64,000 nucleotides of DNA, from NCBI RefSeq assembly GCF_026151205.1, contig NC_087082.1, forward strand, positions 9,618,901-9,682,900, in the 5' to 3' direction. The DNA is from Bolinopsis microptera. Its lineage: Eukaryota > Ctenophora > Tentaculata > Lobata > Bolinopsidae. The position numbers and the translations under genes were made by a program. The notes under the pieces were generated by a model, which saw nothing but the letters and a program-made list of their open reading frames with translations, was not told the origin of the DNA and made no database searches. Shown piece by piece: positions 43,706-55,137 of this stretch (the first letter of the stretch is position 1; every line of letters begins with the position of its first letter).

Positions 43706-44585
43706 TTGAGAATGGCGCTTGAATGTCACGAGAGTGCCTTGAGAGTTCCTTGATAAAGCCGCTTGAGTGCCGCTAGAGTGCCACAAGAGTTTCTTGAGAA
43801 TACCGCTTTAGAACCACGAGGGTACCTTGAGAAAGCTGCTTCGTTGTCACGAGAGATAAATTGCTTCGTTGAGGTTTAAGTTTACTTGTAGTTAATTGTA
43901 CCTATAGTTACATCTATCATTACCAACATCTATCAAAGTTATATAATATTTCTCGTTGTGCCACGAGAGTGCCACTAGAGTGCCACTAGAGTGCCACGAG
44001 AGTGCCTCGAGAGTGCCTTGATAAAGCCGCTTGAGTGCCGCTGAAAAGCCGCTTCGTTGTCACGAGAGATGAATTGCTTCGTTGAGGTTTAAGTTTACTT
44101 GTAGTTAATTGTACCTATAGTTACATCTATCATTACCAACATCTATCAAAGTTGTATAATATTTCTCGTTGTAAACTTTCGGTTTTCTGGCAATTAATCT
44201 TCCGCATAATTATTGCAGGAAAGGCTGATGTCCCGCTGATGTCTTTATATTAGGTGTAGAGTGTACGCTGAAGATTATATTATACTTAACATATAGTAAA
44301 CCAACCATTTAACTCAAGATTCAAACGCGAACGTTCGTGGTTGTATGTGTAAACCGGTAATTAGGCCGCTAGGGGCTCCTGGCTCCATCACGTGACCTCA
44401 GTTGATACATTTTGCGTACATGATCACAGGAACAACGGTGCTCCCCTAAGGCTTGGCAGGTCAATTAGAAAGGATCGTTGGAGCAATGGACCGGCTCACT
44501 TATAAACTGGATCAGCGACAATTATTGGTTAGTTTATTAGCCATTCTTTTAGTTCGGTCAAGTCCATTTTCGAAAAGACTTCCAC

Positions 44586-45201
44586 TAGCTCACTAGGGGG
44601 TGCACGATAAAAATAAACTTGCTCGGATTTTAAAAAATTTTGTACCATTGTTTTCTAGAGACTGTGAGAATTTTCACAATACCAAATTTGTCATACCTTT
44701 TTGGAAAGATCAGTGAGTTTCGCCTAGGTGCCATATTTGATGGTGCGCGGCTTTTGGAGCAAAAGTAGCTGTAAAAGTCGCGTAATTTGACCAAATTTGA
44801 CCAAATTCGTTGATTTTTGTCGTATTATTTGGATATATCTTCAGTTCCTTGAATGAGATCATTCTGAAATTTGGCGACGACCTTCCAATAGGGCTTTCAC
44901 AACTGTCCGAAAAATTTGGTGGATATCGGAGTTGATATAGTGATGAAAATGGGGCAAAATACGCTGCTTTTAGCTGTAATATAATGTCTGATGGTTGGAT
45001 ATCAATATGCTTTAAATTTTTCGGACACTTTCCTTGTAAGTGTATAAGTAAGCTTACCAATTTTTGTTGCAATTGGAGGTCGGGAAGGATACTTAATATC
45101 TATTTGTTTGAAGAAAATTGTGCTGGCCGAAATTAGCGCTAAAAAACCATCCAACAGTCGGCACGCGCGGCTCACTGTCGATGGCGCACTACTGACTACC
45201 T
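44586..45201. mobile_element. 616-bp insertion in the foldback right arm
   Basis: Interrupts the right arm exactly; flanked by the 8-bp duplication ACTTCCAC (44578-44585 and 45202-45209). About 285 bp of it (GGTGCACGATAAAAATAAAC onward) recurs at 46408-46690. The minus ORF within it has no recognisable family. Confidence 0.8.
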
Positions 45202-45726
45202 ACTTCCACCATCCTTATTTATTTTAAATAAACATTAAAACGGTATTTGATTCGAAAATTCGATACAAAATCCGCCACCCTGGCTTGGCTAAAAAATGCC
45301 TTGAAAAATTTCGTGGCTCAACTCCATCGGAATCTAGACCAACGGGCCACGCCCTTATTTTTCGAGGCCCTTATAGTTATACAGGTAAAATTCTTAAAAT
45401 TACCGTTTTTGACCTTTAAACGTCTAGATAGGGTCCCGAAAGCAATGGAGCGTAACAGAAATGTGATAAAAAGGTTAACTTTAGTCAAGGTCTCATGTCT
45501 CTACGACCTTAGCATCAACATGTCTCAGGTCTCTGCGCCTCCATTCAATGGTCAGCGCGCGCGTCTTACGGTCGATGGCACACGGACTACATATAACAGC
45601 TATAGGATGATCAATGATGATTAATCACTATACACTTGACTTTCACTTTTGCTCTAACCAGTGCCCTCTCGCTTGCAGTAGCGCGCGACCGCCGAAGGCG
45701 GCAAAGATTTAAATTTGTGAAACAAT

Positions 45727-45965
45727 TAACGGGCGATACTCGTAAAATATCTGTTCCATATATCGACGAGTCCAACTCGGCGCGCGTCCTGGTAGGTTGT
45801 AAACCTACAATAGTACAATGAAACAAGCGCGTCACGCAGTACGCGTAGACACATGGCTATGTGAACTTGTAGAGCGATGCGTTACTGCGCCGCGTCTTGT
45901 AGGTTTACAACCTACCAGGACGCGCGCCGAGTATGGAACAGATATTTTACGAGTATCATCCCGGA
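45727..45965. repeat. dispersed repeat, two inverted copies
   Basis: 45727-45815 matches 10139-10245; 45897-45965 is the same sequence inverted. The two flank about 80 bp with GCGC-rich sequence. Confidence 0.75.
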
Positions 45966-46063
45966 TAGCAACCAGTTTTTGGTGCTTGACGACTGTTACA
46001 CACGAATCAATCTTGTAGCGCGATGCACTACTGGGTCGCGCCGCGCATCAAATAATTCTTCTC

Positions 46064-46922
46064 GCAATCACTTCGGTAGATCGCCGAGATGCACCACTGT
46101 GCCTCACCGAGCTGCGAAGGATTGACATCGTGAATCAAGGATCAATCATCAATTTAAGTGTTATTTTGGTGAAACAAGCTTAATAAATTACCGAGTGATA
46201 AAATTCAGCAAGTCAAAATTAAAACAAATAAAATTATGCTATCACTATCAGCTGATAGACCATAGACTCGTGGCTGATTATTTAAGTTTAACAGTTAATC
46301 GACACTGAATCACTGAATGGTAAAAAGCGAATACAAAGTTAAGAACAGATGTTACTTTACATTTACATTCAAGAAGCAACTAATATCAAAATTGCTATAT
46401 GTAGGCGGTGCACGATAAAAATAAACTTGCTCGGATTTTCAAAATTTTTGTACCATCGTTTTCTAGAGACTGTGAGAATTTTCACAGTACCAAATTTATC
46501 ATACCTTTTTGGAATGATCAGGGAGTTTCGCCTAGGTGCCATATTTGATGGTGCGCGGCTTTTGGAGCAAAATTAGGTGTAAAAGTCGCGTAATTTGACG
46601 AAATTCGTTGATTTTTGTCGTATTATTCTGTCATATCTTCGGTTCCTGAACATGAATCATGCTGAAAATTTGTCAGAACCTTCCAATCATACTTAACTAC
46701 CGAACCTAATTTAGTTGGGAGAGATTGGCCTTGACTAAGAAGTCTAAAAATGACAAAATAGGTATAAATTCGTTGATAACTCAAATTCTGAGCATCGAAA
46801 TTGCTCAAACTAAATTAGGTTCAGTAGAACATAAGTGTTTATGTAAGTTGATTCACGATGTCAATCCTTCGCAGCTCGGTGAGGCACAGTGGTGCATCTC
46901 GCCGATCTACCGAAGGATTGAT
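46064..46922. repeat. ~70-bp inverted repeat flanking a dispersed repeat
   Basis: Left arm at about 46064-46135 (CTTCGGTAGATCGCCGAGAT...) and right arm at about 46852-46922 are nearly perfect reverse complements. The interior from 46408 to 46690 is a second copy of the sequence found in the 616-bp insertion at 44586-45201. Confidence 0.75.
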
Positions 46923-46929
46923 GCATAAC

Positions 46930-47575
46930 AACAAGACACGCGCCAAAGACGCGCAGTTTACTGAGTGATGCCCACGATTTCTTTAAACACATTGATGTCA
47001 TTATAATTTAGCGTGACCGGTGATAGTACGAGAATGGAAACACATGTATAATTTACTAAACAAGGATTCTACGTTAACAGACTTGACTTCAAAGATAAGT
47101 TCTATTAACTGTCGTACTAACTCTCGTGCAAACTCTCGGGATTGCAATTATAATTATATTCGACTGAAAGAACGTGATAGATTCATACTGATCCATGATC
47201 CATCAGCCATCTCCATTATATAATTTTTTCTAAGGGGTCGTTCTCATATTACGTAAGATCAATATAATACTTGAGCAATTGTTTACAAAACAGTTCTGGT
47301 AAATCACCTTTCTTAACTGTTAACATCGTTAAATGGTAACTTAAAATATAGCGATGATATATTATGGTCAATGTCCCGGGACAAACAAAATTTTAAATAA
47401 AACCTTCAAGGACAAACTGAAATATGTTTATATAAGTCAAAACTGACACAGAACTCATATTTGTGATCTGGTATTGGTTACTTAAACTAATTTAATTGAA
47501 CATGAAGTTTGACGTTGGAGCTTTTCACTTTACAGTTTAAAAAACCTTTTCTAAATAATTGAATAGGGTGAATAC
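46930..47575. other. no gene seen
   Basis: A single MITE-family-C-like end (AAGGGGTCGTTCTCATATTA) occurs at about 47232. Otherwise AT-rich without ORFs of note. Confidence 0.4.
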
Positions 47576-47578
47576 TGA

Positions 47579-47747
47579 GGGATCGTTCACATATTACGTA
47601 ATCGTCTTTTGGAACATTTTTACCCGCCGCCCCCCCCCCCTCTTCGTGATCAGTTTTACACATGGTTATTATGTCAAAATTACACTAGCGTAATCATTCG
47701 GAACCCCCCCCTCCCCCCAGCTGATAACGTAATATGTGAACGACCCC
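47579..47747. mobile_element. MITE family C, intact copy
   Basis: 169-bp element with inverted ends GGGATCGTTCACATATTACG and its near reverse complement ACGTAATATGTGAACGACCCC. It is flanked by TGA on both sides (47576-47578, 47748-47750), a possible 3-bp target duplication as in PIF/Harbinger elements. C runs lie near both ends of the interior. Confidence 0.8.
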
Positions 47748-48169
47748 TGAATAGTGAATACTAAATAGTGAATACTGAATAGTACATTAGGCACTTGCAC
47801 TCAAGCCAGTAACAATATTAACATTATTAACATTTATTAATGCTTTCTTCACCCGGAAAACCCTGTTTTACTTCTCCCTCGGTGACACAAGACCGTGAGC
47901 CGTGACACTTAGTCACAATAATTAAGTCATAAGTCTTCTATTTAACCTAATACTTATAAAGTAAGCCTCCGGAAAACAGGTGCACGTTGTCGGGTGCACG
48001 CTGTCGGAAATGTTGTTTCTGTTGCTGATCCAAGATGATTCTTGTAGATTTGATTCAGCTCAGCAGTACAATCACTGTCTTCAAATAAATATTGTCCCAG
48101 TTCTGCAGTCTCGAGTGTTTTTGCCTAGAAGGCAGATCTGAAGAAATACGTGTATATTAGGAATAAGGA

Positions 48170-48310
48170 TAAGCTTATAGTCCAGAATTACACACCAATT
48201 TTATACTATCGATATGAGTCACATTTAAATTTCCTGTAAGTTTCGTCAAATTTAATTTATTACAGTGGGTGTGGCACGCCAATCCCTCTTTTTCGCTATT
48301 GTCACCATGA
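48170..48310 (-). repeat. dispersed repeat, copy 2
   Basis: Inverted relative of positions 1-165. Confidence 0.6.
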
Positions 48311-48844
48311 AGGTGAGAACGCTTTCAGCTAAGAATTTTCGTAAAATGTCATCAATTACAGTAGGTGTGGCATGTCACGTTGAACTCAAAACTCACAATT
48401 AAGTTGATTGTTTTATCTGTTTGTTTTTAGCCAGCTAAAGTTGATTTATACGTGTATCACTTTTATGATTTAAAAATCCCCCTTCAGTCCAAGTTGATTC
48501 AACTTAATTTAAGTAGCATTGTAGTCATAGTCTGTTGTCAACATTTTCTCAAGATTTTCAAGATCAAATAAAAATTTTTAAATGCCTATCTCAAACTTCG
48601 GCTGAGTCAAATCTTCTAAATCTTCTAAAACGATAAATCAATTTGCAATAGATCACTCAAACTTTGATCGGAATTCTACTGTATTCAAAACTTAGACTTT
48701 AAACGGAAAATAAGAACATAATTTTCTCTAAATAATTCAAATATCATTTCAGTGAAACATCTTCGCCCATCTTCTAGCGACTTAGACAAGTTTTCAGAGC
48801 AAGCAGTGGATCTAGTTATGTTAGTTTTATCACGTAGAGATGAT

Positions 48845-50737
48845 GATCTTCGTTTTGCCGAGGGTGGATAGATCCCCATATAAAGCATCCACTGAGGAAG
48901 ACTATGGACCAAGCGACCGTGACAGTCCCGTTGGGCATCATTCCTGAAAATCAGACAAGCACCGCTGCTAATGTCCGAATATTGAACGAATGTGAGCAAT
49001 ATATGAACAAGAAGAACGTGAGTAAATAGTAAATTCTCCTCGCCTCTATCATGAGTAGCGTGACTCTTGAACTGTCCTTAATGCTGAATTTCATAAACAA
49101 CAAATGTATTGGAAAATGGGCGATTAGGTTTGGCCTCTATACAGCCAATATACGGCTTCTATAGTCTATGCGGCCTCTATACTACCACTATAATATGACC
49201 CCTACACGGCCACTATACGGCCTTTATACGGCCATTTGAAAGATATATTACATTACTTTGTACGGCCTCTAAACAGGCACTATGCGGGTTAGGGTTAGGC
49301 CGTACAGAGGCCGTAAGAGGCCGTGTAGACTGTAGAGGCCGTATATAGGCCGTATAGAGGCCGTATAAAGGCCGCATAAACGCTGTATAGAGGCCGTATA
49401 AAGGCGGTTTAGTGGCCATATAGTGGTCGTATAGAGGCCGTATAAAGGCCGTATAGAGGCCGTAAGAGGCCGTGTTTAGGCCGTATAGAGGCCATATAAA
49501 GGTCGTATAACCGCTGCATAGAGGCCGTATAAAGGCCGTATAGTGGCCGTGTAGGGACCATATAGTGGTCGTATAGAGGCCGTATAAAGGCCATATTGAG
49601 GCCGTATAATAAACCTAATCGCCCAATTTCCTAATGTATTTGTATCAAAATAACTGGTTTCAGCTGACTTTTTTTTTACGGAGATTACCTCACACGTGAG
49701 AGACTTCAAGGCGCAAAAATAAGCCTGTCAAGTGTGCCGGACTTACTCTTACACAGTACAATAGAGGCAGACGGCAATTTTCATACCCTGATTGTGTTGC
49801 TGACGGTAAGAATAATACCTTATCCTACACAATAAACTGCGCTATCAACATATGTTTGAAACTGTTTTAGCACTTGTTTTTATTTGGGAAGAGCTGTTTC
49901 CCTATGTATCCCATCACCCCCCCCCCCCCAAACTTAACCATAACCATGAACGTAACTATTACACATTTCAGAGTATTATGAAGCTAATTCATTCGCAAGA
50001 AAGTAAGCTTGAAAAGGCAACATTTACCGGGACGTGTTATTCTTTGGGCAACTCAAAGGCTGCAACAACGAATGTAAAGGCAAACTACATAAAAACCAGA
50101 AATGCTTTTATCATATACTTTGAAGCGGTGCTTCATTCAGCATGGCTGAAGATGCTGAAAGATTACCCTATCATAAAAGAAGAGTTAGAGTCAGCAAAAA
50201 AAAAATGGCAAGATTGCCTTTCTTGAAAGACTTAGGTGAGCAATAGGCACAAAAATTACACAATCCAGCAGAATTTGTAAGATTATGCGTAAACCGGACT
50301 TCCGAATTTGTAGCACATGGATTAGATGGATTAGATGTTTCACTAAATGTTATACAATCTATATTTCAGATCGGATGTGACCAAATTGTTAAAACGCTTG
50401 CTACAATTTGATGAGAAACATTGGATTGATAATCGGCAACCACTTCCTTGCAGAATTTGTCAGGTAACCAATCGCAATCCCATGTTACACAATTTTTTTA
50501 TATCTTATTGTTTGAAAAATTGAAAAACAACCAGTAATCACTGTAAAATGGTTTTTCATGTTTTTAATGTAAATTTTCAAATTTTTGGATTAATAGCGCT
50601 GAATCAACAATAGGAGAAGTTTACAAATAGAGGACTAATAAGGAGACACCTAATAGAGAAACACAGCGTGACTGATGAATCAGCAGAGATAATTGTTAAA
50701 AGAGATTTCGGACATCTATTCGAGGATGATGAAATGT
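48845..50737 (+). CDS. unrecognised multi-exon gene or element ORF with a split C2H2 finger
   Basis: Plus-strand exons with splice borders: one ending at 49017 (TVTVPLGIIPENQTSTAANV, then ILNECEQYMNKKN|GTGAGT); about 49698-49804 (KCAGLTLTQYNRGRRQFSYP); about 49972-50225 (KTRNAFIIYFEAVLHSAW); about 50374-50464 (HWIDNRQPLPCRICQ|GTAACC); and about 50616-50736 (EKFTNRGLIRRHLIEKH, FGHLFEDDEM). Joining the last two gives CRICQ plus EKFTN...HLIEKH, a C2H2 finger split by an intron. The third exon reaches a stop after an A10 run near 50200; a one-base change there would carry the frame to the donor, so this is either a true frameshift or an assembly error. Family not recognised; a transposon origin is possible. 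A foldback element occupies the first intron. Confidence 0.45.
49111..49632. mobile_element. 522-bp foldback element of 11-bp units, with 8-bp target duplication
   Basis: Ends GGAAAATGGGCGATTAGG and (reverse complement) AGGAAATTGGGCGATTAGG. Flanked by a perfect 8-bp duplication AATGTATT (49103-49110, 49633-49640). The body consists of GGCCGTATAGA/GGCCGTATAAA 11-mers on the right (about 49300-49605) and their reverse complements on the left (about 49130-49235), so the whole can fold back. Confidence 0.88.
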
Positions 50738-50849
50738 GAGTTTATAGTTTAGGGTAAATTATTCCAATTGTACCCTAAATGTGATACTTAAGTGACTCAC
50801 ATTATTAAGGCATATTAAAAAGTCTGTGCACATACTTAGGGTCCTATAC

Positions 50850-51145
50850 CGCTGCCATGCTTCATATTTGAGACCTGTTACTTTGCAAATGGTATACTGT
50901 CACTACTCATCCGAAGATTCCGTCATCACAATTTAAAAATGTTATTTTTAATTTTTAGGAGCCAACCCCCTATCAACATTAAATTACTCATACTCGTGTT
51001 TGTAACCGTGTTACAGACTCTGTTGTAGTATATTAAAATATGGCATTAAATCTAGAATATAATCTGAAAAGATGGTGCGAAACGGATTTAAAATGACGAA
51101 GTTATCAAACAATGAGATTATCTCGTTAGCAAAGTTGATTGTATA
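50850..51145 (-). mobile_element. fragment of the Tc1-like MITE
   Basis: Inverted and internal match to 60815-60880 and neighbouring sequence (GGTGCGAAACGGATTTAAAA, ATTATCTCGTTAGC). No termini. Confidence 0.6.
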
Positions 51146-51165
51146 ATCAATGATTAGCCAATTAC

Positions 51166-51260
51166 CAGTGGCGTAACGAAGGGCCCTGCTGACCCCGCTG
51201 TGGGAGGGGGGGAGGGCTCCGTGTTAGGGGGCGCCAAATCGTCGTTTGAATGTGGGATAC
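51166..51260. mobile_element. hAT-type MITE (family A), truncated copy 4
   Basis: Starts CAGTGGCGTAACGAAGGGCC and matches the 31264 copy through GTCGTTTGAATGTGGGA, then diverges; the right end is missing. Confidence 0.8.
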
Positions 51261-51418
51261 AATTATGATATATCTTAAAGTCTTAAGAATGTTAAATTTA
51301 GTCTACCATAAATTTATTCAAACTTTTGACTAAAATTGTTGTAAACTAAATTTCATGTGATATGACTACATTTTTCGGCGACTAATTTTGAAATAGACCA
51401 AAATTTTAGTAGAACATA

Positions 51419-52185
51419 CAGGGTGGGCCATAATTCAGTACCCATACGTTGGCCTTTATAGCTCAGTCACTGAGTGCCCAATTTAAATACTTCTTTCTGG
51501 TATGACTTAGTACCACCACTGGTTCGAGGAATTTGTCAACTCGAAAAATATACGCGTTCATTTTTTTCAAATGGAGGTTCATTTTCACATTTATTTGATA
51601 ATTTGGATAGTCGGATCAAGCTAAATGTTATTGAATTGTGTTTGGCCATTCGAATTACGTTTGTCCTGAAAGAATTAGAACTGTACCTTCTCAGATGACC
51701 GAGATATGAAGCATAACGAGTTTATTCATTACGTGTGATCAGGTGATTGGTTTACCTAATTACGTGATAAGGTGCCCCCGTTAACTACCCCGTTAAACAT
51801 TATGGGAATTGTTAAGGGTGCCCAATTAAGGTGTCGTGTCACGGTGTCACATAATCACCCAGTCAATATTGTTAACGAGATACAGAAAATGCTTGATAAC
51901 TTCGTCATTTCTAATCCGTTTTGCCTCATGTTTTTAGATCATATGCAACATTTGATAATATACCGTCTCTGAAAAAATTAGGCGTTCAGCATGTTCAGAG
52001 AAAACAATATAGGTGTTTTAATATTGAATGGGCGTGGTCTAAAATATTCGAATTTTTAAATTTTGACGACGGAATCCTCGAACCAGTAAGTACAGTATGC
52101 CATCTGCAAAGCAACAGCTTTCAAATATAAAACACGGCGGAGCTATTAAGGCCAACGTATGGGTACTGACTTTTGGCCCACCCTG
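51419..52185. mobile_element. Tc1/mariner-type MITE, 767 bp
   Basis: Inverted ends of about 45 bp starting CAGGGTGGGCCATAATTCAG, with TA on both outer sides (51417-51418, 52186-52187). The interior has no transposase; ORFs are short. Relatives: 60379-61047, 50850-51145, 53724-53813 and the end near position 209. Confidence 0.85.
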
Positions 52186-52268
52186 TATATATTTATTTTA
52201 TTTCAATTTAATTTAATTGAATTTATATTAATTCATATATGAATTAAATTCAATTGAGCTTACATTCT

Positions 52269-52270
<2 letters not shown>

Positions 52271-52301
<31 letters not shown>

Positions 52302-52787
52302 ACCATATTGAAGTATATTAAAATGTAGGATTTTTTACAATTTTGACACGGGGATATACTTTAATATACTTTAATATACTTTAATATACTTTAATGTACT
52401 TTAATATACTTTAATATACCTACATTTTGTCCATCCAAATTTTGAATATTAAAATGTAGGTTTTTTTTTCCCAATTTTGACCCGGGATATACTTTAATAT
52501 ACTTTAATATACCTACCATTATAAAAAATTATGTGAAAAATTTTGTTTTATCCATTTGTATGGATTAGATTTACCTTTCATGTAAAGTTAGTCTTGTTCA
52601 AAGATATTGATACTTGACCAATTTATGAGCCAAAATATATGAAGTATGAGTTCAGGGGACTAGCAACTGGCTTATCTTCTAATCTACTAATTGTAGGTAT
52701 ATTAAAGTATATTAAAATGTAGGATTTTTTCCGATTTTGACCCGGGGATTTACTTTAATATACTTTAATATGGTTGCCCCCCCCCTC
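52271..52787. mobile_element. MITE family B, copy 2
   Basis: A run of about 39 G leads into CAACCATATTGAAGTATATT; the right end is AATATGGTTGCCCCCCCCC. Flanked by CATTCTTT on both sides (52263-52270 and 52788-52795), an 8-bp duplication. The interior repeats the TACTTTAATATAC/CCGGGGATA motifs of the copy at 23081-24240. Confidence 0.8.
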
Positions 52788-53374
52788 CATTCTTTATCAT
52801 TTGTTTATGATAAACAGTTAAATATCGCTAACTGTACACATGTCCCTACTGCGTGTAGTAAGAAATTGTGTGCTATAATATGTAACTAAATGTATGTAAC
52901 ATGTTATGTTATGTTGGCTCGCCGCTCGCGTTGGAATGTTCCCAGATCGAGAATATTACCCTTTACCAAAATACACCCGTATGGTGTAAGTTACAAGATC
53001 ACGAGGTTGATAATTTATCCACGTGACCGTTTGGCGCGCGGTGTGCACGTGGGCCCGTGGGAAAAATTTCTGATACATAGTTCAATAATGGAAAAATCAA
53101 ATAAATGGAATGGAAAATGGTCACGAAAAGTCAAAAAATTCGACTATAAATTTGCGAAATTTGTGCTTAAAATTATGGTAACCAAAATTATAGTAACCAA
53201 AGTTATTGTGACCCAAATTTGTTGGCCCTAAGGTAGAACATATTGTTATTGTATATCAATGGATCAGTGGTAACTCGGTTCACCCTTTCCTCACTTTAAA
53301 TTCTGATATATTTCTGCACGAAATTAAATTTCTAACTGTTTACTATTTCCATGAGGTTTAAAACATTAGGTCAC

Positions 53375-53533
53375 CTGATCAAATCTTTTCTGTTTTCGCT
53401 CGAGCTCGCTGTTTCTGGACTGTATGTGCTCTAGGTTGACCTTCAAGTCAGTTATCTCCTCGCCTTGCTTTTGTTGAGCCCGCTTGTAGTTGTTAGCCAA
53501 CGTTTCTTGATGTTCTTTCTCATCCTCAACTTC
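53375..53533 (-). CDS. orphan exon of myosin II heavy-chain tail
   Basis: A 53-codon exon in phase 0, bounded by TTACAG| and CAG|GTGACC. The product starts EVEDEKEHQE and ends LEHIQSRNSELERKQKRFDQ, matching the coiled-coil rod of class II myosins (the conserved LEKKQKKFDQ region). Charged heptads are intact. No neighbouring myosin exon was found within several kilobases on either side, and near-identical 55-60 bp direct repeats flank it (53174-53234 and 53647-53705). It may belong to a gene with very long introns or be a captured fragment. Confidence 0.75.
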
Positions 53534-53723
53534 CTGTAACAAAACCAATTTCAGATATTGAATAATTCAGAAGACATGCTGTATTTCATAACTTTCATAG
53601 GATGATTTCATATTAGTGAGCCTCCTCATAGTGAACCATGGAGATTATGGTAACCAATTATAGTCACCGAATTTATTGTGTCCCAACTTTGTTGGCCCTA
53701 AGGTATTCCACGAATGAGTGGTG

Positions 53724-53875
53724 ATAGTAGGTCATACCAGAAAGAATTATCTCAATCGGGCACTCAGTGACTCAGCTATTAAGGCCAATGTATGTGCACT
53801 GACTTTTGCCCCCCCCCCCCCGGCCCCCCCCCCCCCCCCCCCGGCCCCCCCCCCCCGGCCCCCCCCCCCCCTCCT
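53724..53875 (-). mobile_element. end of a Tc1-like MITE fused to a poly-C tract
   Basis: 53724-53813 matches the terminal region of the 51419 element (CACTCAGTGAC, TATTAAGGCCAATGTATG), but the last bases of the end are replaced by a poly-C tract with CGG interruptions to about 53871. Confidence 0.65.
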
Positions 53876-55137
53876 ATATATAGTTATACCTCGAAAGTCA
53901 AGATGGTTGCACAAATCAAAGTAGGCATTTATATAACTTGCGACTAACTATCTAACTAATATTAGTTAAGTATCCATATAATCCGGACGAATACATTTTT
54001 TTCACAGTGTACGCTAAAATTTGTATCATATAGATACTGCTGTAACAACTAAGTAACTCGGTATGAAACATGTTATTTCTGTTTTTCTCGATTTAATACA
54101 TATTATTATACACAGAAGTCCACGTACAGACAATAAATGGATATAATGTCATGCGAAGTTGTGTTTACCCCAATCCAAACAAGTGATAACCAGATAAAAT
54201 TCGGAAATGGACGTGTGAGATTGTTATCCTGCAAATGCTAAAAAAGTAGATTTTACATGTCATAAAATCATTGCCGGCACCGTAACCGTAAATTGTGAAT
54301 GACTTGCTTTCATAGTAGCGCTGTGTTGCCCTGACAACCGAAATTCCATCCGAGATCGACCAGTAATCGCATATAGTACACCATATCAAAAGATGAAAGT
54401 TTAATAGCAACACATTCCAGAGATTAGGTATATCATATATGTGTGTGTGGTAAACTATATTATATAGTCTGCTAGAATTACATTCCGTTCATATAATATA
54501 CAGTATACACGTATAATACATGTATAATATTCAACAATTTCGTTAATTTGTCTCCAAATTACACCAAATTTTATAGAGATAATATATCTGTGTCAAACTA
54601 AGATAAACTAATCAGTTTCGTAATCTTTGGTTAATTACAGAGGGTGACTGGTGTCGCACGCCAGGAGCTAGTCCATAGCATCGTAGCATGTCTCATTAAG
54701 TGGTACCAAGCATGTTATGGTGATAACGATTTCATTATTTCAAATGAATTTTTAAGCTATTTCAAATAATCAAGGAAAAATTAGTACCAGAATGCTATGA
54801 GATCTGACGGTGTCTTTTAGTGCGCTCATCGGCCTAGTATCATGCAGCCCCAGTTAATTGCATTCTGATTTAAGAAGGTCCCCTTGTGATCTGATAAGCC
54901 CAGGAGGAGCATTGAAATGGTGTGGAGGTTGAGGGTAGATTTCGCCATTTTCTTTATTTGGAAACGGAGGGTAGTAAACCATATCCGATGGCTAAATCGA
55001 TGGTTCATTCCAGTATAGCCGTATAGGTATTATGACAATCAAGGCTAACCAACCCTGAAACGCGAACACCGCATAAGTTTGCTATTCATGTAAAAGTACC
55101 AAACATTTGAAACCGACCAAGCGGTGTATGTGACTGT
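53876..55137. other. no gene seen
   Basis: AT-rich; a GTGTCGCACGCC-type block near 54650 resembles the dispersed repeat at 48270. Nothing else supported. Confidence 0.4.

Larger units (their letters stand above)
40357..45281. mobile_element. 4.9-kb foldback element with 11-bp repeat core
   Basis: Left arm (40357 to about 41050) and right arm (about 43705 to 45281) are reverse complements over roughly 700 bp, beginning AGGGTGGCGGATTTTGTATC at both ends. The right arm is longer because of an internal ~215-bp tandem duplication (43840-43955 against 44057-44172) and a 616-bp insertion. The inner parts of both arms consist of the same 11-bp units, inverted. No transposase ORF. Flanking 8-mers (GCATAGCA, GCTTGGCT) match at only 5 of 8 positions, so a target duplication is unproven. 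Confidence 0.85.

Noticed and set aside
41112-43709. Dozens of overlapping ORFs with HSRGTLVALSW or ECHESATRVPR repeats
   Set aside because: Frame-cycling through an 11-bp tandem array on both strands; not genes.
45765-45815. Hammerhead ribozyme in the dispersed repeat (GACGAGTCC block)
   Set aside because: The invariant GAAA core partner and full CTGANGA core are missing.
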